From Trabulsiella odontotermitis (GTDB taxonomy: Bacteria > Pseudomonadota > Gammaproteobacteria > Enterobacterales > Enterobacteriaceae): a stretch of 64,000 bases of DNA. Position 1 is the first letter of the stretch. The number at the start of each line of letters is the position of its first letter. The notes under the pieces were generated by a model. That model was not told the DNA's origin. It did not search any database and saw only the letters and a program-made list of their open reading frames with translations. Location of the stretch: positions 2,170,001-2,234,000 of the forward strand of contig NZ_CP125781.1 in the NCBI RefSeq assembly GCF_030053895.1, read 5' to 3'. Of this stretch, positions 44,195 to 51,663 are shown piece after piece. Made by a program: the position numbers and the translations under genes.

Positions 44195-45328
44195 ATGTTA
44201 AAAAATACAAGTGTTAGAACCGTTATATTGCTGTTTTTGTGTGCAGTCTTTATTTTGAGTACCTTTGTTTCGCTTATTTTTTCAACACAGCTGTCGCTAT
44301 TATTGGTATTAAACGGCATCTGGTTGTGTACGCTTTTGCTGTTGTGGCGCTATATGACGCAATATCTGGTGACGCCTATCAACACCGTTAAAAAAAGCAT
44401 TGATGAAGTAACCGCCGGTAATTTATCGATCGTCATTCCTGAATTCGGTAATAACTGCGCCGGGCGGTTGATTCCCGGTATCAATAACCTCGCCGGAAGT
44501 ATTGCTTCGCTGGTGACGGAAATTCGTGGGTCATCGCAAACGGCGATGACCCTTTCCGAACAGCTCGCCAGCCGTAGCACGGCGCTGTCGGTGATGACGG
44601 AACAGCAATCAGCGACCCTGATGCAAACGGCTGCCAGCATGGATGAAATGGCCGCCAGTACCCGTAATAACGCGGAAAATACCCGTCTTGCCAGCGAGCG
44701 CGCCAGCGACGCCACATTGTGCGCACAAAAAGGCGGTTCGTTGATGGGCGACGTGGCGAACAATATGGCTTCCATCACTGACTGCGCTCGCCAGATGACT
44801 GAAATCATTACCCTGATTGATGGCATCGCCTTTCAGACAAACATTCTTGCGCTGAATGCCGCGGTCGAAGCGGCGCGAGCGGGCGAACATGGCAAAGGTT
44901 TTGCCGTGGTGGCAGGGGAAGTCCGCAGCCTGGCGCACCGCAGTGCTGAGGCGGCAAAAAATATTAAAACGCTGATCAACGTCACCAGTGAAAATGTCAC
45001 CCAGGGGGCGGACATTGTGGCCGAGGCGGAAAAGAACATGCAGGAAATTGTTGCTGGTGCTGGTCTGCTGAACGGACTAATGGAGCAAATCTCAGTCACC
45101 ACCCTGCAGCAGGAAAGGGGGATCGCGCAAATTGCGCAGGCGCTGACTGAGCTGGAAAAAGTCACTCACAGTAACGTCGCGGTGGTGGAAGAGCTTGCCG
45201 GTTCGTCGGATGTACTTAAACAGCAGGTCGTGGATCTACAATCACGCACCCACCGTTTTCGGCTGCATGAGCAAACCGCGCCGCGATTAACACCCGTGAC
45301 GGTGTCGGCGCTGGAGCGCGCGTTCTGA
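44195..45328 (+). CDS. Methyl-accepting chemotaxis protein without a periplasmic domain
   Basis: A 377-residue chemoreceptor. Two membrane spans (about residues 9-29 and 32-52) are separated by only a few residues, so there is no periplasmic ligand domain. HAMP follows (about 53-105, YLVTPINTVKKSIDEVTAGN), then the cytoplasmic signalling helices with the invariant tip NILALNAAVEAARAGEHGKG. The C-terminus ends SALERAF and lacks the NWETF-type CheR/CheB tether. It must sense from the membrane or cytoplasm, or relay signals of other receptors. It is divergent from the MHYT gene and ten bases from the convergent cyclase gene. Confidence 0.9.
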   Translation: MLKNTSVRTVILLFLCAVFILSTFVSLIFSTQLSLLLVLNGIWLCTLLLLWRYMTQYLVTPINTVKKSIDEVTAGNLSIVIPEFGNNCAGRLIPGINNLAGSIASLVTEIRGSSQTAMTLSEQLASRSTALSVMTEQQSATLMQTAASMDEMAASTRNNAENTRLASERASDATLCAQKGGSLMGDVANNMASITDCARQMTEIITLIDGIAFQTNILALNAAVEAARAGEHGKGFAVVAGEVRSLAHRSAEAAKNIKTLINVTSENVTQGADIVAEAEKNMQEIVAGAGLLNGLMEQISVTTLQQERGIAQIAQALTELEKVTHSNVAVVEELAGSSDVLKQQVVDLQSRTHRFRLHEQTAPRLTPVTVSALERAF

Positions 45329-45338
45329 GTATCCGCGG

Positions 45339-46481
45339 TTAGTCGTGGCGGCTCCAGGTGACGAAACAGTTTCGCCCCTGCTGTTTGGCCTGATAAAGCG
45401 CGGCATCGGCATGCGCAATCAGTGTGCGGGGCGCCATGCCGGGTCGCCAGTGGGCGATGCCCTGACTGACGGTTACGCGGGGAAGCACCGGCGAACCCGG
45501 GTGTTCAATGTTCAACTGGTGAAGGTCCTCGGCAATGGCCTTCGCCACCTCAATGGCCTGCGCTTCATTACTCTTCGGCAGCAGCACCACGAATTCTTCT
45601 CCGCCAATTCGCCCCGGTATGCCCGTCGCATGCAACGATGCGCGCGCCAGACACTGCGCCAGCGTCGCCAGACAGCGATCCCCGGTCTGATGACCAAAAT
45701 TGTCGTTATAAAGTTTAAAGTGATCGACATCGAGCATGATCAGGGCAAAATCGCCGCCCTCACGTTGGTGGCGCGCCACTTCTTCTTCCAGGCGTAATTC
45801 AAAAGCCCGACGGTTGGCAATGCCGGTCAGCGGATCGCGATTGGCCAGCAGTTCCAGTTGACTGATGAGATCGGCATTTTTCTGCTGGGTTTGCAGCGCC
45901 AGGATGAACCAGTTATTCAGCATCCGCCGCCCGGACTCAATCAGCCCCGCCAGCAATACCCACAGCAATGAGTACAGCACCGTGATATTGGCATTGTAGG
46001 CCATCGAGGTGATAAAGATAGTCAGCCAGATCGGGGCGATAAAACTGAGCAAGACGTGAGGATTAAAATAGAGAGAAATCAGGGCGCTGAATAACAGCAC
46101 AGCCGCAAACGGGAAGACAATTTTTACATCGTCGCTGGCAATCAGAATGTAAAAACAGGCTGACCAGCACAGGCTTTGCGTCAATACCGCCATCTGCGCC
46201 AGCTTTCCCAGCCAGGGCGCATTTTGCACCGGTGCCAGCCGCTGGATAAACAATCCTGCCGACGCGATAAACAACACAATCGCCATCACGGATTCCATCA
46301 CCGCCGACGGGAGATGGCTGGCAATGGGAAGGCTGTCGGGTGAAAAATAGGTGCGTCCCAGAATAAAAAGCGCAAAAAGAATATTTACCCACAGAAACCA
46401 CACGCTACTGGTTTTTAACGCCAGCCCACGCATTTCAGCAAGTAGCAGGTCAAAGGCCTGACAGGGGGCATTGGTGGTCAC
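45339..46481 (-). CDS. Membrane-anchored diguanylate cyclase (GGEEF)
   Basis: About 380 residues: six or so membrane spans over the first 200 residues, a short coiled linker (LQTQQKNADLISQLELLANRD), and a GGDEF domain with an active GGEEF motif (GRIGGEEFVVLLP). The RxxD inhibitory site five residues upstream reads HATG, so product inhibition is probably lost. GTG at 46481 is preferred because GGAGAGG lies just upstream; a TTG ten codons earlier lacks a ribosome site. It is divergent from zntB. E. coli has a different cyclase (dgcM) beside zntB, which this protein does not resemble outside GGDEF. Confidence 0.88.
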   Translation of the reverse strand: MTTNAPCQAFDLLLAEMRGLALKTSSVWFLWVNILFALFILGRTYFSPDSLPIASHLPSAVMESVMAIVLFIASAGLFIQRLAPVQNAPWLGKLAQMAVLTQSLCWSACFYILIASDDVKIVFPFAAVLLFSALISLYFNPHVLLSFIAPIWLTIFITSMAYNANITVLYSLLWVLLAGLIESGRRMLNNWFILALQTQQKNADLISQLELLANRDPLTGIANRRAFELRLEEEVARHQREGGDFALIMLDVDHFKLYNDNFGHQTGDRCLATLAQCLARASLHATGIPGRIGGEEFVVLLPKSNEAQAIEVAKAIAEDLHQLNIEHPGSPVLPRVTVSQGIAHWRPGMAPRTLIAHADAALYQAKQQGRNCFVTWSRHD

Positions 46482-46678
46482 TGTCCTCTCCGGATAACAA
46501 AATTGCTTCAAATCTACCGCTAATTGTTAACTTTACCGATATCGCGCACATTGTCTATCTCTGACATACAGAAAAGCGTGATTCATTAAAGAATTCATAA
46601 CCATGGCGATGCGCTTTATTGAATAACTTTGGCATGGCGCTAGACTAGTGGGATCAACCTGTGGTGATCGGAGGCGGT

Positions 46679-47662
46679 ATGGAAGCCATTAAAGGCTCGG
46701 AAGTTAACGTGCCGGATGCGGTATTTGCCTGGATACTTGACGGGCAGGGTGGCGTAAAACCGCTTACAGATACGGACACGATAGACAGTCAGCATCCCTG
46801 CTGGCTGCATCTCAACTATACCAACCCGGAAAGCGCGCAGTGGCTCGCCACCACGCCGCTGCTGCCAAACAACATCCGCGACGCGCTGGCGGGCGAAAGC
46901 ACGCGCCCGCGCGTAAACCGTCTGGGCGAAGGGACGCTCATTACTCTGCGCTGCATCAACGGCAGTACCGAAGAGCGCCCGGATCAGCTTGTCGCAATGC
47001 GGCTTTATATCGACGAACGGTTAATTGTCTCCACCCGTCAGCGCAAAGTGCTGGCGCTGGATGACATCGTTAACGATCTTCAGGAGGGCACCGGCCCGAC
47101 AGGATGCGGCGACTGGCTGGTGGATATTTGCGATGCGTTAACCGATCACGCCAGCGAATTCATCGAAGATCTACACGACCGCATTATTGATCTGGAAGAT
47201 GATTTGCTTGATCAGCAAATTCCTGCGCGCGGCGTGCTGGCACTGCTGCGTAAACAGCTGATTGTGATGCGCCGCTACATGGCGCCGCAGCGCGATATCT
47301 ATGCGCGTCTCGCCAGTGAACGCCTGCCATGGATGAACGACGATCAGCGTCGCCGGATGCAGGACATCGCTGACCGTTTAGGCCGCGGGCTGGACGAAAT
47401 CGACGCCTGCATCGCCCGTACGGGGGTGATGGCGGATGAGATCTCGCAGGTGATGTCGGAATCGTTGTCGCGCCGTTCTTACACCATGTCATTGATGGCG
47501 ATGGTTTTTTTGCCGAGTACATTTTTGACCGGGTTGTTTGGCGTCAACCTCGGTGGTATTCCGGGTGGCGGCTGGCACTTCGGCTTTGCACTGTTTTGCA
47601 TCATGTTGGTTGTGCTGATTGGCGGTGTTACCTGGTGGTTACATCGCAGTAAATGGTTGTAA
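46679..47662 (+). CDS. zntB: ZntB, zinc transporter of the CorA family
   Basis: A 327-residue CorA-type protein: a large cytoplasmic funnel (about 1-265) and two C-terminal spans, the first ending in the ion-selectivity motif GVN (TGLFGVNLGGIPGG). ZntB mediates zinc transport across the inner membrane; both export and proton-driven uptake have been proposed. ATG 46679 (MEAIKG) follows GGAGG and gives the E. coli length. Confidence 0.96.
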   Translation: MEAIKGSEVNVPDAVFAWILDGQGGVKPLTDTDTIDSQHPCWLHLNYTNPESAQWLATTPLLPNNIRDALAGESTRPRVNRLGEGTLITLRCINGSTEERPDQLVAMRLYIDERLIVSTRQRKVLALDDIVNDLQEGTGPTGCGDWLVDICDALTDHASEFIEDLHDRIIDLEDDLLDQQIPARGVLALLRKQLIVMRRYMAPQRDIYARLASERLPWMNDDQRRRMQDIADRLGRGLDEIDACIARTGVMADEISQVMSESLSRRSYTMSLMAMVFLPSTFLTGLFGVNLGGIPGGGWHFGFALFCIMLVVLIGGVTWWLHRSKWL

Positions 47663-47708
47663 AAAATCACTTTTTTAACATTTATTGAACATAAAAACGC
47701 CGCAAAGA

Positions 47709-47722
47709 TTGAGCGAAGTCAA
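47709..47722 (+). promoter_or_regulatory. FNR site of fnrS
   Basis: TTGAG-CGAA-GTCAA, one mismatch per half from TTGAT-N4-ATCAA, centred about 42 bases ahead of the predicted fnrS 5' end: the class II activator position. Confidence 0.85.
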
Positions 47723-47757
47723 TAAATGCAGGCCCCATTCAGGGCAAACTTTCTCTT

Positions 47758-47879
47758 GCAGGTGAATGCAACGTCAAGCGATGGGCGTTGCGCTCCATAT
47801 TGTCTTACTTCCTTTTTTGAATTACTGCATAGCACAATTGATTCGTACGACGCCGACTTAGATAAGTCGGCTTTTTTTT
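47758..47879 (+). ncRNA. fnrS: FnrS small RNA
   Basis: A 122-base match to the FNR-induced sRNA FnrS, which base-pairs through Hfq with mRNAs of aerobic enzymes (such as sodB, maeA, gpmA, folX) to lower them without oxygen. The conserved 5' part GCAGGTGAATGCAACGTCAA, the internal single-stranded stretch CTTACTTCC and the terminator CCGACTTAGATAAGTCGG plus eight Ts (47853-47879) are visible; the terminator loop differs from E. coli. It is downstream of zntB, as in E. coli, and has the FNR site at the expected distance. Confidence 0.95.
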
Positions 47880-47936
47880 GCCTCTTACTCACACTCTTCT
47901 ACCCTTAACACTGGGCGACAAGAAATGGAGGCAATA

Positions 47937-48083
47937 ATGAATCTGTATCGATTCCACATGAGTGACCCCGTACCCACCGACCCGGTGCCGGTTCCCGATC
48001 CGTTCCCGAGACCAGAGCCGATCCCGGATCCGCCGCCTGACCCCGATCCGCACCCCATTATCGATCCACCGCCTCATCTTTGA
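47937..48083 (+). CDS. 48-residue Pro/Asp-rich small protein
   Basis: A short gene too small for usual gene finders. After MNLYRFHMSDPVPTD the protein is made of alternating Pro-Asp/Pro-Val units (PVPVPDPFPRPEPIPDPPPD, then PDPHPIIDPPPHL). AATGGAGG is placed six bases before ATG, which supports translation. It is acidic, probably extended, with no signal or membrane span. It lies 57 bases past the fnrS terminator, so read-through or an own promoter are possible. A small protein gene of similar character may exist at the same place in E. coli (perhaps ynaL), but I could not confirm the identity. Function unknown. Confidence 0.65.
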   Translation: MNLYRFHMSDPVPTDPVPVPDPFPRPEPIPDPPPDPDPHPIIDPPPHL

Positions 48084-48084
48084 A

Positions 48085-48110
48085 AAAATGCCCTCCGCCG
48101 GGAGGGCATG
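48085..48110 (-). terminator. Hairpin oriented as a minus-strand terminator
   Basis: GCCCTCC (48090-48096) and GGAGGGC (48101-48107) form a stem. On the plus strand no T-run follows, whereas on the minus strand it is followed by six Ts. No minus-strand gene is recognised upstream of it (48110-48220). Confidence 0.6.
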
Positions 48111-48233
48111 ATGAGCTGGCTCGCAGATTTTCTCTTAAAACCGTGGGATGAGATAACCCTTAAACTAAACAGGGCGATATAATCTGCAGGCGCATCCGGC
48201 GCGTTAACAGGAATTCGTGTGAGGCAGGGAATT

Positions 48234-49493
48234 ATGCATCCTTTTAAGAAGACCACACCGCAGCAGCAGGAGCAGCGGCTCAATCAGTTGGCCCAACATT
48301 ATCGGGATGCGATCGCGAGAAATGATTTTGCGGCCGGTAAAGCCGTCGCCGAAGCGACGTTACGTCTGGTGCCGCGCAACCCCGGTGTGCTTGCCAGTTA
48401 CGCGCTCTGTCAGATGCGAACCGGAGAGTATGAGAAGTCCTATAAAACCTATAAAAAGCTGATGCAAAGCCTGCCGGTGGAACAGTTGCCGGACACGATG
48501 ATCGACGGTCTGGCGGAGGTCTGCGGTTGGCTCAATCGCCCCGATGAACTTCGCCGCTATGGGCTCCTTTCCCTCGAACTCGGTGACAGAAAGTTCGGCA
48601 GCGGCCAGGCGTATCCGTTACCGGCTGCGCAACCGCCCGCATTTAACCCGCATAACTCGCAGGAAAACGTCATTGCCTTTACGCTGTTTGGCGCGCTGCC
48701 GCGCTATTGCGAAAGCGCGGTGATGAATGCGAAAGTCAGCAAAGAATTGTTCCCGGAATGGCGCTGCCGTTTCTATCTCGATGACAGCGTACCGCAGGCG
48801 GTGCAGCAGCGACTACGGGCAGAAGGCGCTGAGGTGATTAAAGTGGAAGGGGAGCAGCATCAAACCATTCCGCCATTAATGTGGCGTTTCCTGGTGCTCG
48901 ACGATCCTACCGTCAAACGTTATCTGATTCGTGATGCTGATTCGCTGTTGTCCGAGCGCGAACAGGCTGCCGTTAACGCCTGGTTGCAAAGTGATCGCTG
49001 GTATCATCATATGCGCGATTACTTCACTCATACCGAGTTGTTGCTGGCGGGAATGTGGGGCGGTTGCCGCAATGAAAATCTGCCGTCAATTATCGATCAG
49101 ACGCGGGAATACCTGAGCGATCGCGAAGGGCATCGCCGCTTTGTCGATCAATACTTTTTGCGCCAGCATCTGTGGCCGACCATCAGACAGAGCCTGCTCA
49201 ATCACGACGAGTTGTTTGGTTTCCTCGACGCGCAGCCGTTTCCTGCCCACCCCCCCATCCGCTGGCAGACGGATAAGTTCCATATCGGCAGCAACACCAG
49301 CTTTCAGCTGGCGGGGAAAGAGAGTCAGAAAGCGGATGGCGAAATGCAGCGCTGGGAAGTGCTGGATGAGCATGGTCACCGGCTGTGCGAATACGCCAGC
49401 CCGGTCGATAATCATCAGTGGAAGGACAGGTTACCGTTTTTCCTGCTCGACCGTGTGCTTGCCGGCGAGTGGCAAATCAGGAATATCGACTAA
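48234..49493 (+). CDS. TPR protein with a putative glycosyltransferase (GT-A-like) domain
   Basis: A 419-residue cytoplasmic protein with no signal peptide. Residues about 15-120 are helical and TPR-like (RDAIARNDFAAGKAVAEATL, then GVLASYALCQMRTGEYEKSY). The rest starts with VIAFTLFGALPRYCESAVMNA and carries FYLDDS and a DxD-type metal motif (LIRDADSLLSERE, Asp234 and Asp236), as in nucleotide-sugar-dependent GT-A enzymes; MWRFLVLDD upstream also fits. The C-terminal 60 residues have HIGSNTSFQLAG. ATG 48234 follows AGGGAA. It stands where E. coli has dbpA. Substrate unknown; the enzymatic assignment rests on motif reading alone. Confidence 0.7.
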   Translation: MHPFKKTTPQQQEQRLNQLAQHYRDAIARNDFAAGKAVAEATLRLVPRNPGVLASYALCQMRTGEYEKSYKTYKKLMQSLPVEQLPDTMIDGLAEVCGWLNRPDELRRYGLLSLELGDRKFGSGQAYPLPAAQPPAFNPHNSQENVIAFTLFGALPRYCESAVMNAKVSKELFPEWRCRFYLDDSVPQAVQQRLRAEGAEVIKVEGEQHQTIPPLMWRFLVLDDPTVKRYLIRDADSLLSEREQAAVNAWLQSDRWYHHMRDYFTHTELLLAGMWGGCRNENLPSIIDQTREYLSDREGHRRFVDQYFLRQHLWPTIRQSLLNHDELFGFLDAQPFPAHPPIRWQTDKFHIGSNTSFQLAGKESQKADGEMQRWEVLDEHGHRLCEYASPVDNHQWKDRLPFFLLDRVLAGEWQIRNID

Positions 49494-49501
49494 GCGCCAG
49501 T

Positions 49502-49537
49502 AAAAAGCCCTCCGATGGAGGGCTTCGTTTTATTTGA
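49502..49537. terminator. Bidirectional terminator TPR gene/ttcA
   Basis: AAGCCCTCC-GAT-GGAGGGCTT (49505-49513 with 49517-49525), A-run left and T-rich right, between convergent genes. Confidence 0.9.
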
Positions 49538-50465
49538 TTTCGACCACATCCAGGCGTGTCGCCTGAAAATCAGTCTCGTCATCTTCCGGCTGCCATCCGG
49601 CAGGCTGGAGGGGGATCTCTTCGCGATCAAACGCCAGATCGCCACCGGCCACCACGTCAGCGCCGTGCGTGAGGGCTTTAAAGTCAAACAACGATTCATC
49701 GCACAGGTGCGATGGCACTACGTTTTGCATGGCGCTGAACATGGTTTCGATGCGCCCCGGGTAACGTTTGTCCCAGTCACGCAGCATGTCGGCAATCACC
49801 TGACGCTGTAAATTTGGCTGTGAACCGCACAGATTGCACGGAATAATCGGGAACGCTTTCGCCTCGGCGAAACGCACGATGTCTTTTTCACGGCAGTACG
49901 CCAGCGGACGGATCACGATGTGTTTGCCATCGTCGCTCATCAGCTTCGGCGGCATGCCTTTCATTTTCCCGCCATAAAACATATTGAGGAACAGCGTCTG
50001 CAGGATATCGTCACGGTGATGGCCCAGCGCGATTTTGGTGGCACCCAGTTCGCTGGCAGTGCGGTAGAGGATCCCGCGACGCAGGCGAGAGCAGAGCGAG
50101 CAGGTGGTTTTTCCTTCCGGGATCTTCTCTTTAACGATGCCGTAGGTGTTTTCTTCAACGATTTTGTACTCAACACCCAGTTGTTCCAGATACGCTGGCA
50201 GTACATGCTCCGGGAAGCCCGGCTGTTTCTGGTCGAGGTTCACCGCCACCAGGCTGAAATTTACCGGCGCGCTCTGCTGCAGGTTGCGCAGGATCTCCAG
50301 CATCGTGTAGCTGTCTTTGCCGCCAGAGAGGCAAACCATGATGCGGTCGCCTTCTTCAATCATATTAAAATCGGCGATGGCTTCGCCGACATTCCGGCGC
50401 AGGCGCTTCTGCAATTTATTCAGATTGTACTGTTCTTTTTTATTAACTGATTGATTCTCTGACAT
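49530..50465 (-). CDS. ttcA: TtcA, tRNA 2-thiocytidine synthetase
   Basis: A 311-residue PP-loop ATPase with motif LSGGKDSYT (near residue 58), the iron-sulfur cysteines in CSLCSRLRRG and the third in PCNLCGSQPN. It thiolates cytidine 32 of certain tRNAs. ATG 50465 is used to match E. coli; an in-frame start at 50507 would add 14 residues. In E. coli K-12 the Rac prophage is inserted at this gene; here it is intact and no prophage is present. Confidence 0.96.
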   Translation of the reverse strand: MSENQSVNKKEQYNLNKLQKRLRRNVGEAIADFNMIEEGDRIMVCLSGGKDSYTMLEILRNLQQSAPVNFSLVAVNLDQKQPGFPEHVLPAYLEQLGVEYKIVEENTYGIVKEKIPEGKTTCSLCSRLRRGILYRTASELGATKIALGHHRDDILQTLFLNMFYGGKMKGMPPKLMSDDGKHIVIRPLAYCREKDIVRFAEAKAFPIIPCNLCGSQPNLQRQVIADMLRDWDKRYPGRIETMFSAMQNVVPSHLCDESLFDFKALTHGADVVAGGDLAFDREEIPLQPAGWQPEDDETDFQATRLDVVEIK

Positions 50466-50912
50466 TATATCGTATCTCTGGTGTCGCCGGGGGCATGACA
50501 GCGGCAAACTGTAAAGAAGAGTGTCGCATCAGGCATGCCAGGGTGTGGCGTGTATGGTACGGATTCTCACGCCGAATGCCAGTCTGTTTTTAAGCTATCT
50601 TCAACTGGCGAAAGCGAAATTTACCGATTAATCTAAAGAAAGAATTTGCTGAAATTATACCAGATATCCTTTTCTTTCCTTTTCACCCATTCCCGGAGTA
50701 AAACTAAGGTAAATTTTCTGCCATTCTTTTTGTCAACAATAGGAGAATTCCTTTTTATCAATCTGAATCAGCGATCATTAACGCGTTAGTGATAGTCTGT
50801 AACTATCAAATGTTCTTGCACCGATCATTTTAAACGATTTTATTCTGTTATTTACCTGTGTAATTCTCTGGCAATATTTTAAAACAAAATACAGGATGTG
50901 CGGGAGCAAGGA
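50466..50912. other. A+T-rich intergenic region ttcA / degenerate EAL gene
   Basis: About 450 bases without a convincing gene, between divergent genes. It includes the promoter side of ttcA, poly-purine/poly-pyrimidine patches near 50640-50690, and a neat inverted repeat TGATAGT-CTGTA-ACTATCA (50790-50808), 105 bases ahead of the EAL gene, which could be an operator. The stretch is visibly richer in A+T than its surroundings. Confidence 0.5.
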
Positions 50913-51578
50913 TTGTCATCGAACCTATGTTCTGAATTCATGTTGGAACCCGTCATAAAGCGTTCCGGGGAAATACATTCCTGGGAACTAAAAAAGCAAT
51001 CTGGTCATGTTAAGGTATTCTCTGGTAATAATTTGGATGAGAACGTACTTAACTTCGTCCCGGTGCGGGAGACGGCTTCTCTGGAAAGGGCGTTTGACTA
51101 CGTTTCCTCTCTGTCAACAGACATCACGGACACTTCATTCGTTACCGTTAACATCGGTGACGACGGGGCGGATTATATTCTCAATAACCCCGTCATGATG
51201 AAGTTTTTATTACAGCATGCTTTTTTGCGCCTGAGCATTGACAGCGAGTTTTCTGAATTTATGCCAAACTCACCTATGATCAGGCTCCGAAGGTTGTCGC
51301 AGATTTGCCCACTCTGGATTGATGATTTCGGCGAGGGCTCCACCAATTTGACGCTACTGAGTCGATTGCCGTTTGAATATATTAAAATCGCGCCTTCCTT
51401 CTTCAATAAACATTTAAATACCCATAGCCTTCGCCATATCGTTTCCCACGCTTCGCTGTCTTGTCATGGCGCTATCGTGCGTGGCGTCAATAATGAAGAA
51501 CAGCTAAAAGCCTGTTGGGCGGCGGGCGCCATTGCCGGGCAGGGGGATTACTGGCAAACACGGCAAATTAAAACGTAG
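50913..51578 (+). CDS. Degenerate EAL-domain protein
   Basis: About 221 residues, a stand-alone EAL fold with damaged catalytic motifs: EAL reads ELK (SWELKKQS), the DDFGTG motif is DDFGEGSTN, IKID is IKIA, and AEGVE is VRGVN. Several metal and general-base residues are therefore missing and phosphodiesterase activity is unlikely. Such proteins (for example YdiV and STM1697) work by protein contact, for instance on FlhDC. TTG 50913 has GGGAG six bases ahead; GTG at 50898 and ATG at 50940 are alternatives. It converges on ydbK with a shared terminator. It is not found here in E. coli. Confidence 0.75.
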   Translation: MSSNLCSEFMLEPVIKRSGEIHSWELKKQSGHVKVFSGNNLDENVLNFVPVRETASLERAFDYVSSLSTDITDTSFVTVNIGDDGADYILNNPVMMKFLLQHAFLRLSIDSEFSEFMPNSPMIRLRRLSQICPLWIDDFGEGSTNLTLLSRLPFEYIKIAPSFFNKHLNTHSLRHIVSHASLSCHGAIVRGVNNEEQLKACWAAGAIAGQGDYWQTRQIKT

Positions 51579-51612
51579 TGAAACAGCGGAAGTTGTAATA
51601 AGTGCCGCTGGC

Positions 51613-51650
51613 AAAAAAATAGCCCGAATATCACATCGGGCTATTTTATT
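51613..51650. terminator. Bidirectional terminator EAL gene/ydbK
   Basis: AAATAGCCCGA / TCGGGCTATTT stem around an 8-base loop, A-run left and T-rich right. Confidence 0.92.
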
Positions 51651-51663
51651 CGTCAGGTTTTAA

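Noticed and set aside
47889..48077. Arg/Gly repeat frame antisense to the Pro/Asp small protein
   Set aside because: Its repeats (RIG, RDR) are simply the complement of the PDP codons; no ribosome site on that strand. The plus-strand frame has AATGGAGG before its ATG.
47937..48083. CCGATCC-type repeats read as a DNA repeat array
   Set aside because: Unit lengths are irregular and follow codon boundaries of the Pro/Asp peptide; not a CRISPR or tandem-repeat locus.
51579..51663. MicC sRNA gene, expected near the 3' end of ydbK in E. coli
   Set aside because: The 85-base gap holds only a bidirectional terminator; neither micC nor ompN is present here.
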